A stretch of DNA of 16,064 nt from positions 1 through 16,064 of the forward strand of contig DATKXS010000166.1 of assembly GCA_035528895.1 (NCBI GenBank), in the 5' to 3' direction. Below, piece by piece: positions 1 to 6,308 of this stretch. Position 1 is the stretch's first letter. Every line of letters begins with the position of its first letter. Origin of the DNA: UBA8522 sp035528895 (GTDB lineage: Bacteria > Acidobacteriota > Aminicenantia > Aminicenantales > UBA8522). The position numbers were made by a program, and so were the translations under genes. The notes beneath the pieces were generated by a model, which was not told where the DNA came from, searched no databases, and saw only the letters and a list, made by a program, of their open reading frames with translations.

Positions 1-1947
1 ATCCTCAGCTTTTTGATCGTCATCGTGATCGGCGGCCTTATCTCGCTGAGTCTCGGCCAAAGGCTCATTAAGAATACCCTCATCAGCCAAGCTCAAAAAA
101 AGGTCAACTACGACCTGGCTTCAGCCTGGATCGTCTTCGACGAGAGGCTCAATGACATCAAAGACCTGGTCAGCTTGACGGCGGCCCGGGAGAGCCTCCA
201 GGAGGCGGTTGTCAAGAGCGAACGGGACCTCCTTCTCCGCCGTCTCGACCGGGTGAGAGTCATGTATGGTCTCGATATCTTAACCCTCACCGACCAGCAA
301 GGCCGGGTATACATCAGAACCCGTAACCCAGAGATCATCGGCGACGACCAATCGCAAGATGAGCTCGTCCGGCAGGCCCTCCAGCAAAAAGTCGTCGCCT
401 ATCCCGAGATCATTCCCCGAAGCGAGTTGCTCAAGGAAGGAGAAGACCTGGCCGATCAGGCCTACATGGAATTCATCCCCACGCCCAAAGCGGCCCCCAG
501 ACTTGAGAGTGAGGAAACAAACGGCCTGATGCTCAAGGCCGCCGCTCCCCTTACCGACGAGAGGCAGAATGTCCTGGGCATTCTCTACGGCGGCATCCTT
601 CTCAACCGGAACTACGAGATCGTAGACAGGGTCAAAGAGACCGTTTTCAAGGGCGAGAAATACAAGGGGCGGGAAACGGGGACGGCCACGATCTTCCAGG
701 GAGACTTGCGGATCTCGACCAACGTCACCAACGAGCAGGGCCAACGGGCCGTCGGGACGCGCCTGTCGGCCGAGGTGAAGACCGCTGTGCTCGATGAAGG
801 CCGGGCTTGGAACGACCGAGCCTTCGTTGTCAGAGACTGGTACATTACCGCCTATGAGCCGATCCGGGATGCCGAAGACCAGATCATCGGCATCCTCTAT
901 GTGGGAACGCTGGAGAAACCCTATATCGACACCGCCAATCGAGTCATGCTGACGTTTACCCTTCTGGCGTCTCTATGCGTCCTCTTTCTCTTGATCATCC
1001 TCTACTTTTCCACCACCAGGATCATCAAACCGCTCCAGCGCATGGTCACCGCCACCCATCAGATCGCCGACGGGGACCTGAATCACAAGGTCGAGATCCA
1101 GTCCCAGGACGAGATCGGAGAACTGGCCTCCGCCTTCAACCAGATGACCGAGAAGCTCAAGGCCGCCAACAAGGAGCTGGTCGACTGGGGGACGACCCTC
1201 GAGAAAAAAGTCGAGGAGAGGACCAGGGAGCTCGTGGAGATGCAGGCCCAGCTCATCCAGTCTGAGAAACTGGCCTCCCTCGGGAAGTTGGCCGCGGGAA
1301 TCGCCCACGAGATCAACAATCCCCTGGGCGGAGTGCTCATCTATACTCATCTCCTTCTGGAGGACGCCGATAAGGACTCCAGCCAGTACGAGAACCTCAA
1401 AAAGATCGTCAAGGAGACGATCCGCTGCAAGGACATCGTCAAGGGACTCCTTGAGTTCTCCCGGCCTAAAGAGCCGGAAATGATCCTGACGGACATCAAC
1501 GACGCCGTCGTCCGGGCCATGGCCATCTTCGAGTCCCAGGCCCTCTTCCAGAACATCCAGGTCCGGAAGGAACTCTCCGAACTTCCGCGCATCGTGGCTG
1601 ACAGCTCCCAGCTCCAGCAGGTCTTCACGAATATCATCGCCAACGCCGCCGAGGCCATGGCAGGGAACGGCCTTCTGACGATCAGGACGTTCCTAGATGA
1701 TCAGACCGCCTGTATCAAGGTCGAGTTCATCGACACCGGCCACGGCATCAAAGCAGAGGATATGAGGCGACTTTTCGAGCCGTTCTTCAGCACCAAGGAA
1801 GTCGGGAAGGGAACGGGACTGGGGCTGGCCATCAGCTACGGCATCGTCCAAAAGCACCAAGGTTCGATCGAGGTCCGGAGCGAGGTCGGGAAGGGCTCCA
1901 CCTTCACCGTCATCCTGCCGGTCAAGAGGACTATGTCCGGTGAGTGA
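1..1947 (+). CDS. Cache-domain sensor histidine kinase (5' partial)
   Basis: Membrane sensor kinase of a two-component system, partner of the overlapping NtrC-type regulator. The frame is open from base 1, so the true start lies upstream; residues are counted from nt 13. A hydrophobic N-terminal segment (about 1-16) is TM1. Residues about 24-305 form an extracytoplasmic region resembling Cache_3-Cache_2 sensor domains, with repeated 'ILYGGIL/ILYVGTL' strands. TM2 is about 309-333, HAMP about 334-386, and a coiled-coil linker follows. HisKA carries the phospho-accepting His432 in AHEINNPLGG. The HATPase_c domain has the N-box Asn544, the G1 box DTGHG (574-578), an FEPFFSTK F-box (588-595) and the G2 box GTGLGLA (600-606). 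The TGA stop overlaps the next start by 8 bp, so the two are probably co-translated. The ligand cannot be read from sequence. Kinase identity is secure; the Cache subtype is inferred. Confidence 0.95.
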   Translation: MLSFLIVIVIGGLISLSLGQRLIKNTLISQAQKKVNYDLASAWIVFDERLNDIKDLVSLTAARESLQEAVVKSERDLLLRRLDRVRVMYGLDILTLTDQQGRVYIRTRNPEIIGDDQSQDELVRQALQQKVVAYPEIIPRSELLKEGEDLADQAYMEFIPTPKAAPRLESEETNGLMLKAAAPLTDERQNVLGILYGGILLNRNYEIVDRVKETVFKGEKYKGRETGTATIFQGDLRISTNVTNEQGQRAVGTRLSAEVKTAVLDEGRAWNDRAFVVRDWYITAYEPIRDAEDQIIGILYVGTLEKPYIDTANRVMLTFTLLASLCVLFLLIILYFSTTRIIKPLQRMVTATHQIADGDLNHKVEIQSQDEIGELASAFNQMTEKLKAANKELVDWGTTLEKKVEERTRELVEMQAQLIQSEKLASLGKLAAGIAHEINNPLGGVLIYTHLLLEDADKDSSQYENLKKIVKETIRCKDIVKGLLEFSRPKEPEMILTDINDAVVRAMAIFESQALFQNIQVRKELSELPRIVADSSQLQQVFTNIIANAAEAMAGNGLLTIRTFLDDQTACIKVEFIDTGHGIKAEDMRRLFEPFFSTKEVGKGTGLGLAISYGIVQKHQGSIEVRSEVGKGSTFTVILPVKRTMSGE

Positions 1948-3292
1948 TCCCGCCCATATCCTGGTCATTGACGACGAGGAGTCGATCCGCGATTCCATGA
2001 GCCTGGTCCTGCGCAAGGAAGGCTACCGTATCCGAACCGCTGTTTCGGGCCCGGAAGGGTTGAGCCTGTTCGGCGCCGAGGCCTTCCAGGTCGTCTTCGT
2101 CGACCTTAAGCTTCCCGGGACGACCGGACTGGACGTCCTCAGCCGGATCAAGAAAGCCGGCCCGGAAACTCCGGTCATCATCATCACCGGCTACGCTTCG
2201 ATCGAATCCGCCGTCGAGGCGATGAAGCGCGGCGCTTTCGATTACATGACCAAGCCGTTCACTCCGGAAGAGGTCCGCGTCGTCACCCGGAAAGCGCTGG
2301 AAAGCCGGCGGCTTCTCTTTGAAAACATGTCCCTCCGCCGGGAGCTGGAAGCCAAGACCGAGTTCGAGCTGGTGGTGGGAAAAAGCCGGGCGATCGCCCG
2401 GGTCCTGGACGTCGTCCGGCGGGTCAGCCCGACCGAGAGCACCATCCTCATCACCGGCGAAAGCGGCACCGGCAAGGAGATCATCGCCCGGGAGATCCAC
2501 CGCCACAGCCTGCGGCGGAACGCGTCCTTCGTCGTCGTCGATTGCGGCGCCCTCGTGGAAACCCTTTTCGAGAGCGAACTCTTCGGTCACGTCAAAGGAT
2601 CTTTCACCGGCGCCTACGAGACCAAGCACGGCCGGTTCGAAGTGGCCGATGACGGGACTATCTTCTTCGATGAGATCAGCAACATCGGGGTGAACATCCA
2701 GGCCAAGCTCCTCCGCGCCATCCAGGAAAGGGAGATCAACCGGATCGGGAGCTCCAAGGCCATCAAGGTCGACGTCCGGATCCTGGCCGCGACCAATGAG
2801 GACCTGGCGGACGCTGTCAGAGAGGGGAAATTCCGGGAGGACCTGTTCTACCGGCTGAGTGTCGTCCCGATCCATCTGCCTCCGCTGCGCGAGAGGAAAG
2901 AGGACATCCCTCTTCTCGTCGACCATTTCCTACAGAAATACAACAAACGGACCAAGAAGAACATCGCCGGCGTCTCTTCCCGGGCGCTCAAGGCCCTCAA
3001 GGAATACGACTGGCCGGGAAACATCCGGGAGCTCGAGAACACCATCGAAAGAGCAGTGGTGCTCTCCCGGAGCGATGGGATCGAGATGGAGGACCTGATG
3101 TACCACGGGATCAGCGCCGGGGCAACGGTTCTGGGCTCGCTCTCGGGGAAGTTCGAGACCCTTGAAAGCATGGAAAAAGAATACATCCAGGCCGTCCTGC
3201 GAGTTCAACAGGGAAACAGGACGCGGGCCGCCGAGGTCCTGGGCATCGACCGCAAGACGCTCTGGGCCAAGATCAAAAAATTCAAGCTGTAG
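1940..3292 (+). CDS. NtrC-family sigma-54-dependent response regulator
   Basis: Enhancer-binding protein that, once phosphorylated, remodels sigma-54 RNA polymerase by ATP hydrolysis. The receiver domain (about 5-120) has DD at 11-12, phospho-acceptor Asp55, Thr83 and Lys105. The AAA+ domain (about 145-375) has Walker A GESGTGKE (173-180), the sigma-54 contact loop as GSFTGA (220-225; family norm GAFTGA), Walker B IFFDE (241-245) and the RE(D)LFYRL region near 299-306. A Fis-type helix-turn-helix closes the protein (about 423-450). The GTG start at 1940 is supported by an AAGAGGA element at 1924-1930 and the 8-bp overlap with the kinase gene. It is the only sigma-54 activator in the window, and two sigma-54 promoters lie downstream (3460-3475 and 8414-8429). 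The natural inference is that it activates the hydrogenase operon and the double-receiver gene. Confidence 0.97.
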   Translation: MSDPAHILVIDDEESIRDSMSLVLRKEGYRIRTAVSGPEGLSLFGAEAFQVVFVDLKLPGTTGLDVLSRIKKAGPETPVIIITGYASIESAVEAMKRGAFDYMTKPFTPEEVRVVTRKALESRRLLFENMSLRRELEAKTEFELVVGKSRAIARVLDVVRRVSPTESTILITGESGTGKEIIAREIHRHSLRRNASFVVVDCGALVETLFESELFGHVKGSFTGAYETKHGRFEVADDGTIFFDEISNIGVNIQAKLLRAIQEREINRIGSSKAIKVDVRILAATNEDLADAVREGKFREDLFYRLSVVPIHLPPLRERKEDIPLLVDHFLQKYNKRTKKNIAGVSSRALKALKEYDWPGNIRELENTIERAVVLSRSDGIEMEDLMYHGISAGATVLGSLSGKFETLESMEKEYIQAVLRVQQGNRTRAAEVLGIDRKTLWAKIKKFKL

Positions 3293-3315
3293 GGGACGTT
3301 CCCCCCTTTGTTCCC

Positions 3316-3339
3316 TTTTTCCCTGAGGGCGGGGAAAAA
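3316..3339. repeat. Inverted repeat in the hyd upstream region
   Basis: TTTTTCCC (3316-3323) and GGGAAAAA (3332-3339) are perfect 8-bp arms around an 8-base spacer. It sits 24 bp after the regulator stop and is centred about 134 bp upstream of the -24 element of the hyd promoter, within the usual range for a sigma-54 activator site. No T-run follows, so a simple intrinsic terminator is less likely, though a weak terminator for the kinase/regulator operon cannot be excluded. Confidence 0.35.
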
Positions 3340-3411
3340 CACCCCACTCTCTTCCGTCAGCGGCCTCCGGCCACCGAAGATCTCCCCTTGACCGATCGTT
3401 ATCCTAATTAA

Positions 3412-3424
3412 TATCAACAGGTTA
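3412..3424 (+). promoter_or_regulatory. IHF-like bending site upstream of the hyd promoter
   Basis: TATCAA-CAGG-TTA matches the IHF consensus WATCAA-N4-TTR at every specified base and lies in a locally AT-rich patch (about 3397-3425). It ends 37 bp before the -24 GG of the sigma-54 promoter, where DNA bending would bring the activator to polymerase. The match is seen directly; occupancy by IHF or another bending protein is inference. Confidence 0.5.
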
Positions 3425-3459
3425 GAATCAGACTGCCGGCCTTCTCCTTTCTCCCTGTT

Positions 3460-3475
3460 CGGCACAGAAATTGCA
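3460..3475 (+). promoter_or_regulatory. Sigma-54 (-24/-12) promoter of hydBGDA
   Basis: cGGCAC-N5-TTGCA fits the sigma-54 consensus TGGCAC-N5-TTGCW with one mismatch at the leading base. GG (3461-3462) and GC (3473-3474) have the required 12-bp spacing. Transcription would start near 3486, giving a leader of about 114 nt before hydB. The neighbouring NtrC-type regulator gene supports the call. Confidence 0.85.
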
Positions 3476-3542
3476 TAAATAGAAACCTGATGCAGACCGA
3501 TTTTGGCTTTATGACCCCTAATATAACCAGGCGGGTTCCTCT

Positions 3543-3564
3543 CCCCGGTCCTTCCGGACCGGGG
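3543..3564 (+). promoter_or_regulatory. Leader hairpin in the hydB 5' untranslated region
   Basis: CCCCGGTCC (3543-3551) and GGACCGGGG (3556-3564) form a perfect 9-bp GC-rich stem with a TTCC loop. It lies inside the predicted leader and ends about 21 nt before the hydB Shine-Dalgarno. It lacks a following T-run, so it is not a normal terminator. It may protect the 5' end of the long operon mRNA or modulate translation. The structure is clear; the role is inferred. Confidence 0.5.
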
Positions 3565-3585
3565 GGATGTTCAGCCGGCCCGCAA

Positions 3586-3591
3586 AAAGGA
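3586..3591 (+). promoter_or_regulatory. hydB: Ribosome binding site deciding the hydB start
   Basis: AAAGGA lies 8 nt before the ATG at 3600. The alternative in-frame ATG at 3567 falls immediately after the leader hairpin with no Shine-Dalgarno, so 3600 is the preferred start. Confidence 0.65.
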
Positions 3592-3599
3592 CAGGTGAA

Positions 3600-4658
3600 A
3601 TGAGGATACTCAAACTCCAAAAAAAGGACCTTTCACCCTTCCTCGAGGTCATCTCGAGAGAGGCGCAGCTGTGGGCTCCGGTGACCAAAGGAGACAAGTT
3701 CGTCTTCGACCAGGTCAAGGATTTCTCCCGAATCGCCATGAACGCGACCCGGACGATCATCCCGCCCAAGAAGATCATGGTCCCCTCCTTCTTCAATATG
3801 TTCCACTTCAGTGAGAAGGGGTACCAGGAAGACTTTTCCCACATCACCGACCGGATCCTGTTCGGCATTCATCCCTGCGATATCCACGGCCTGCTCATCC
3901 TGGACAAGCTATTCTCCCAGGCGTACCTGGATCCTTATTATCTCGAGGCCAGAAAAAAGACGCTTATACTCGGCCTATCCTGTTGGCCGGATGAATTCTG
4001 CCTGTGTAAATCCACCCACACCGACATCATCGAAGAGGGATATGACCTTTTTTTCACCGACCTGGAGAGTCATTTTCTTGTCTGGATCGGCTCGAGCCGG
4101 GGCGATGACCTCGTCCGACTGTCCCCCGGCTTCTTCGACGACAAGCTGACCGACAAGGACATCCAAACATACATAAAGTGGCAGGAGGAGAGGGACGAAG
4201 CCTTCCAGATCGAGATCAACTTCACCCGCATGCCCAACCTCATGGAGCTTAAGGACAAGGCCTTTTTCTGGGAGGAAGCTGGCGCCGCCTGCCTCGCCTG
4301 CGGCTCCTGCTCGATGGTCTGCCCCACCTGCAACTGCTACAACGTCGTCGACAAGCAGTTCCTGGGCAACCGGCCGGGCCAACGCCTCCGCTACTGGGAT
4401 TCCTGCACGCTGCCCGAATATTCCGAAGTAGCCGGCGGAGAGAATTTCCGAGAGCACAAGTCACAGCGTCTCCGTCTCTGGTACACCCACAAGCTCCAGG
4501 CCTATGTCTCCAAATACGGCAAGCCGAGCTGCGTCGGCTGCGGCCGCTGCCTGGTGACCTGCCCGGTTCAGATCCACATCAAATCTGTGACCGACGCCCT
4601 GGAGGGCCATCCCGTCGAGGTCTTCTGGAAAAAATTCGCTGGGGAGGTGTCCAAATGA
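3600..4658 (+). CDS. hydB: Group 3b [NiFe] hydrogenase (sulfhydrogenase) beta subunit, iron-sulfur protein
   Basis: 352-aa cytoplasmic electron-transfer subunit, related to P. furiosus sulfhydrogenase beta and to anaerobic sulfite reductase subunit A. It would relay electrons between HydG flavin and the HydD clusters. The N-terminal ~200 residues are the family domain. Two ferredoxin-like cysteine sets follow: C231, C234, C237 and C241 (CxxCxxCxxxC), with extra C244 and C246 in 'CPTCNC'; and C311, C314, C317 and C321. Each four-Cys set can bind a [4Fe-4S] cluster. The start at 3600 is chosen for its Shine-Dalgarno. The stop overlaps the hydG start by 4 bp (ATGA), so translation is probably coupled. 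AsrA was considered, but the small and large hydrogenase subunits downstream fix the assignment. Expression is expected from the sigma-54 promoter at 3460. Confidence 0.93.
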   Translation: MRILKLQKKDLSPFLEVISREAQLWAPVTKGDKFVFDQVKDFSRIAMNATRTIIPPKKIMVPSFFNMFHFSEKGYQEDFSHITDRILFGIHPCDIHGLLILDKLFSQAYLDPYYLEARKKTLILGLSCWPDEFCLCKSTHTDIIEEGYDLFFTDLESHFLVWIGSSRGDDLVRLSPGFFDDKLTDKDIQTYIKWQEERDEAFQIEINFTRMPNLMELKDKAFFWEEAGAACLACGSCSMVCPTCNCYNVVDKQFLGNRPGQRLRYWDSCTLPEYSEVAGGENFREHKSQRLRLWYTHKLQAYVSKYGKPSCVGCGRCLVTCPVQIHIKSVTDALEGHPVEVFWKKFAGEVSK

Positions 4659-5515
4659 ACGGCGAACACAGATGTCTCACCGATTCCAACCCTTTCACTC
4701 CCGAGCCGGCCCGCATCATCCGCTCCTACCCGCTCTCAGCGGATGTGAAGTTCTTCCAGGTCCGCTTCGTCGATATGGAGAGAGCCTTATCATTCAAGTA
4801 CAAAGCGGGCCAGTTCGCCATGCTCTCCGTCCTCGGTGCCGGGGAGGCTCCTTTCTGCCTTTCCTCGACGCCGTCTCGCCCCGGCCTGCTCGAATTCTGC
4901 ATCCGGAAGATGGGCACGATGACGAACGCCCTCTTCCGGCTGCCGGAAAACGCGCTCATCGGCCTGCGCGGCCCCTACGGCAACGGGTTCCCGGTCGAAG
5001 AGATGACCGGCAAGGACATCCTTATCATCATGGGGGGGATGGGTGTTGCCCCTCTCCGCTCGGTCCTTCTCTACTGCCTCGACAACCGGGACCGGTTCGA
5101 ACGGGTCGTTCTGCTCTACGGCGCGAAAAGGCCCGCCGAAATGATCCTGCGGGAGGAGTTCTTCGCCCTCCAGACCCGCAGCGACCTGGAGTGCCACCTG
5201 ACCGTGGACGCCGATGATACCGGCCAATGGCCGGCGCGAACCGGCGTCGTCACCACCCTCTTTCCCCATCTGAAAAAGACCGACCCCGGTAACACCTACG
5301 CTCTCGTCTGCGGCCCCCCGGTGATGTACAAGTTCGTCATCAAGGAGTTGATCAAGCTCAACATCCCCAAGAACCAGATTCTTATGACCCTGGAGCGGCG
5401 GATGAAGTGCGGCATCGGGAAATGCGGCCATTGCGCCATTGACTACATCTACACCTGCCTCGACGGCCCGGTGTTTAGCTACTGGGATGTCCTCCATATG
5501 AAGGAGCTCATCTAA
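4655..5515 (+). CDS. hydG: Group 3b [NiFe] hydrogenase (sulfhydrogenase) gamma subunit, FAD/NAD(P)-binding
   Basis: 286-aa flavoprotein of the ferredoxin-NADP reductase/PyrK-like family, exchanging electrons with NAD(P)(H). The N-terminal FAD-binding barrel spans about 15-112, with PFCLSST (66-72) at the position of the usual flavin RxxS motif. The nucleotide-binding domain follows: GGMGVAPLRS (127-136) and CGPPVMYKF (219-227). A C-terminal [2Fe-2S] site is formed by C252, C257, C260 and C268 (C-x4-C-x2-C-x7-C). GGAGG at 4643-4647 sits 7 nt before the ATG, which overlaps the hydB stop. NADP versus NAD preference cannot be read here; characterised group 3b enzymes use NADP(H). In P. furiosus such complexes also reduce sulfur or polysulfide to H2S, which is known for the family and not shown here. 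Confidence 0.93.
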   Translation: MNGEHRCLTDSNPFTPEPARIIRSYPLSADVKFFQVRFVDMERALSFKYKAGQFAMLSVLGAGEAPFCLSSTPSRPGLLEFCIRKMGTMTNALFRLPENALIGLRGPYGNGFPVEEMTGKDILIIMGGMGVAPLRSVLLYCLDNRDRFERVVLLYGAKRPAEMILREEFFALQTRSDLECHLTVDADDTGQWPARTGVVTTLFPHLKKTDPGNTYALVCGPPVMYKFVIKELIKLNIPKNQILMTLERRMKCGIGKCGHCAIDYIYTCLDGPVFSYWDVLHMKELI

Positions 5516-5519
5516 GGAG
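5514..5519 (+). promoter_or_regulatory. hydD: Ribosome binding site deciding the hydD start
   Basis: AAGGAG, overlapping the hydG TAA stop, lies 6 nt before the ATG at 5526. This favours that ATG over the in-frame TTG at 5520, which would leave no spacing. Confidence 0.75.
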
Positions 5520-5525
5520 TTGATC

Positions 5526-6308
5526 ATGGCCCAAGACAAACTAAAAATCGGGATTTTCGAACTGACCGGCTGCGCCGGCGATGCCCTGCTCATCGTCGAC
5601 TGTGAGGATGAGCTCGTCAATATCTTCACCGCGGCCGACATCGAGGTCTTTCTCATGGCCAAGAGCGACAACCGCCACGGCGATCTCGACGTGGCGCTGG
5701 TCGAAGGGTCGGTGAGCACCGAGAAAGAGAAAGAGGAACTCCTGGATATCCGGAAACGGGCCAAGATGGTGGTCGCCTTCGGCAACTGCGCCTGCGTGGG
5801 CGGGATCCAGGCCGCCTTCCTGGACAAAAAGGAGTGGGAGAAGAACCTGAAGAAGGTCTACGGCGGTATCGAGTTCTCCCACACCCAGCCGGCCCAGAGC
5901 AAGCCCATCGATGCCTTCGTCAAGGTCGATTATTGCCTTCCGGGCTGTCCCGTCGGCAAAGAGCAATTCCTGTCGACCTTCAACCGGCTGCTCCGGGGCA
6001 ACCCTCCCGAGCTCTACCGGTTCCCCGTTTGTGTCGAGTGCAAGTGGCATGAGAACGATTGCCTCCTCAACAAGGACATCCTCTGCCTGGGTCCGCTGAC
6101 GCTCGGAGGCTGCGGGTCGGTCTGTCCGAATCACAATGTCCCCTGCTTCGGCTGCTGGGGGCCGACAGAAGAAGCCAACCGGACCTCCGAGTACCATCTC
6201 CTGCTCGACAAGGGTTTTGACGTCGCCACCATCAAGAACAGGATGGCCAACTACTCGGGGACACGGATCGCCGAATTCTTCGAGACGTTCAGAAAGGAGA
6301 AAAGATGA
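5526..6308 (+). CDS. hydD: Group 3b [NiFe] hydrogenase (sulfhydrogenase) delta (small) subunit
   Basis: 260-aa small subunit that passes electrons from the NiFe site through iron-sulfur clusters. Family features: the N-terminal 'FELTGCAGD' segment, EGSVST (60-65), GNCACVGG (87-94) and PGCP (139-142). A cysteine-rich C-terminal half has C169, C172, C179, C187, C196, C200, C207 and C210, enough for the medial and distal clusters. The oddity is at the proximal-cluster motif: the expected CxxC reads C16-A-G-D19, so the second cysteine is aspartate (codon GAT). C26 lies seven residues further on. Asp can ligate [4Fe-4S] clusters in some ferredoxins, so function may persist with altered redox properties. 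The other likely ligands (C88 or C90, C141) are present. The stop overlaps hydA by 4 bp. The assignment rests on motifs and operon order. Confidence 0.93.
   Translation: MAQDKLKIGIFELTGCAGDALLIVDCEDELVNIFTAADIEVFLMAKSDNRHGDLDVALVEGSVSTEKEKEELLDIRKRAKMVVAFGNCACVGGIQAAFLDKKEWEKNLKKVYGGIEFSHTQPAQSKPIDAFVKVDYCLPGCPVGKEQFLSTFNRLLRGNPPELYRFPVCVECKWHENDCLLNKDILCLGPLTLGGCGSVCPNHNVPCFGCWGPTEEANRTSEYHLLLDKGFDVATIKNRMANYSGTRIAEFFETFRKEKR

Noticed and set aside
1931..2926. 331-codon minus-strand open frame opposite the NtrC-type regulator
   Set aside because: Shadow frame in GC-rich DNA with no recognisable motif; the plus-strand gene has complete conserved domains.
3361..3369. CGGCCTCCG shared in inverse orientation with 8249-8257 as a common activator site
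   Set aside because: A 9-base GC-rich word is expected by chance here, and its distances to the two promoters differ (about 92-100 versus 158-166 bp).
3567..3599. Upstream ATG extension of hydB
   Set aside because: It follows the leader hairpin directly and has no Shine-Dalgarno, while ATG 3600 has AAAGGA at 8 nt spacing.
3600..5515. hydB-hydG as anaerobic sulfite reductase asrA-asrB
   Set aside because: The families are related, but no asrC follows; the hydrogenase small and large subunits overlap directly downstream.
4790..5827. 345-codon minus-strand open frame across hydG and hydD
   Set aside because: It spans two real plus-strand genes and their junction and shows no domain.
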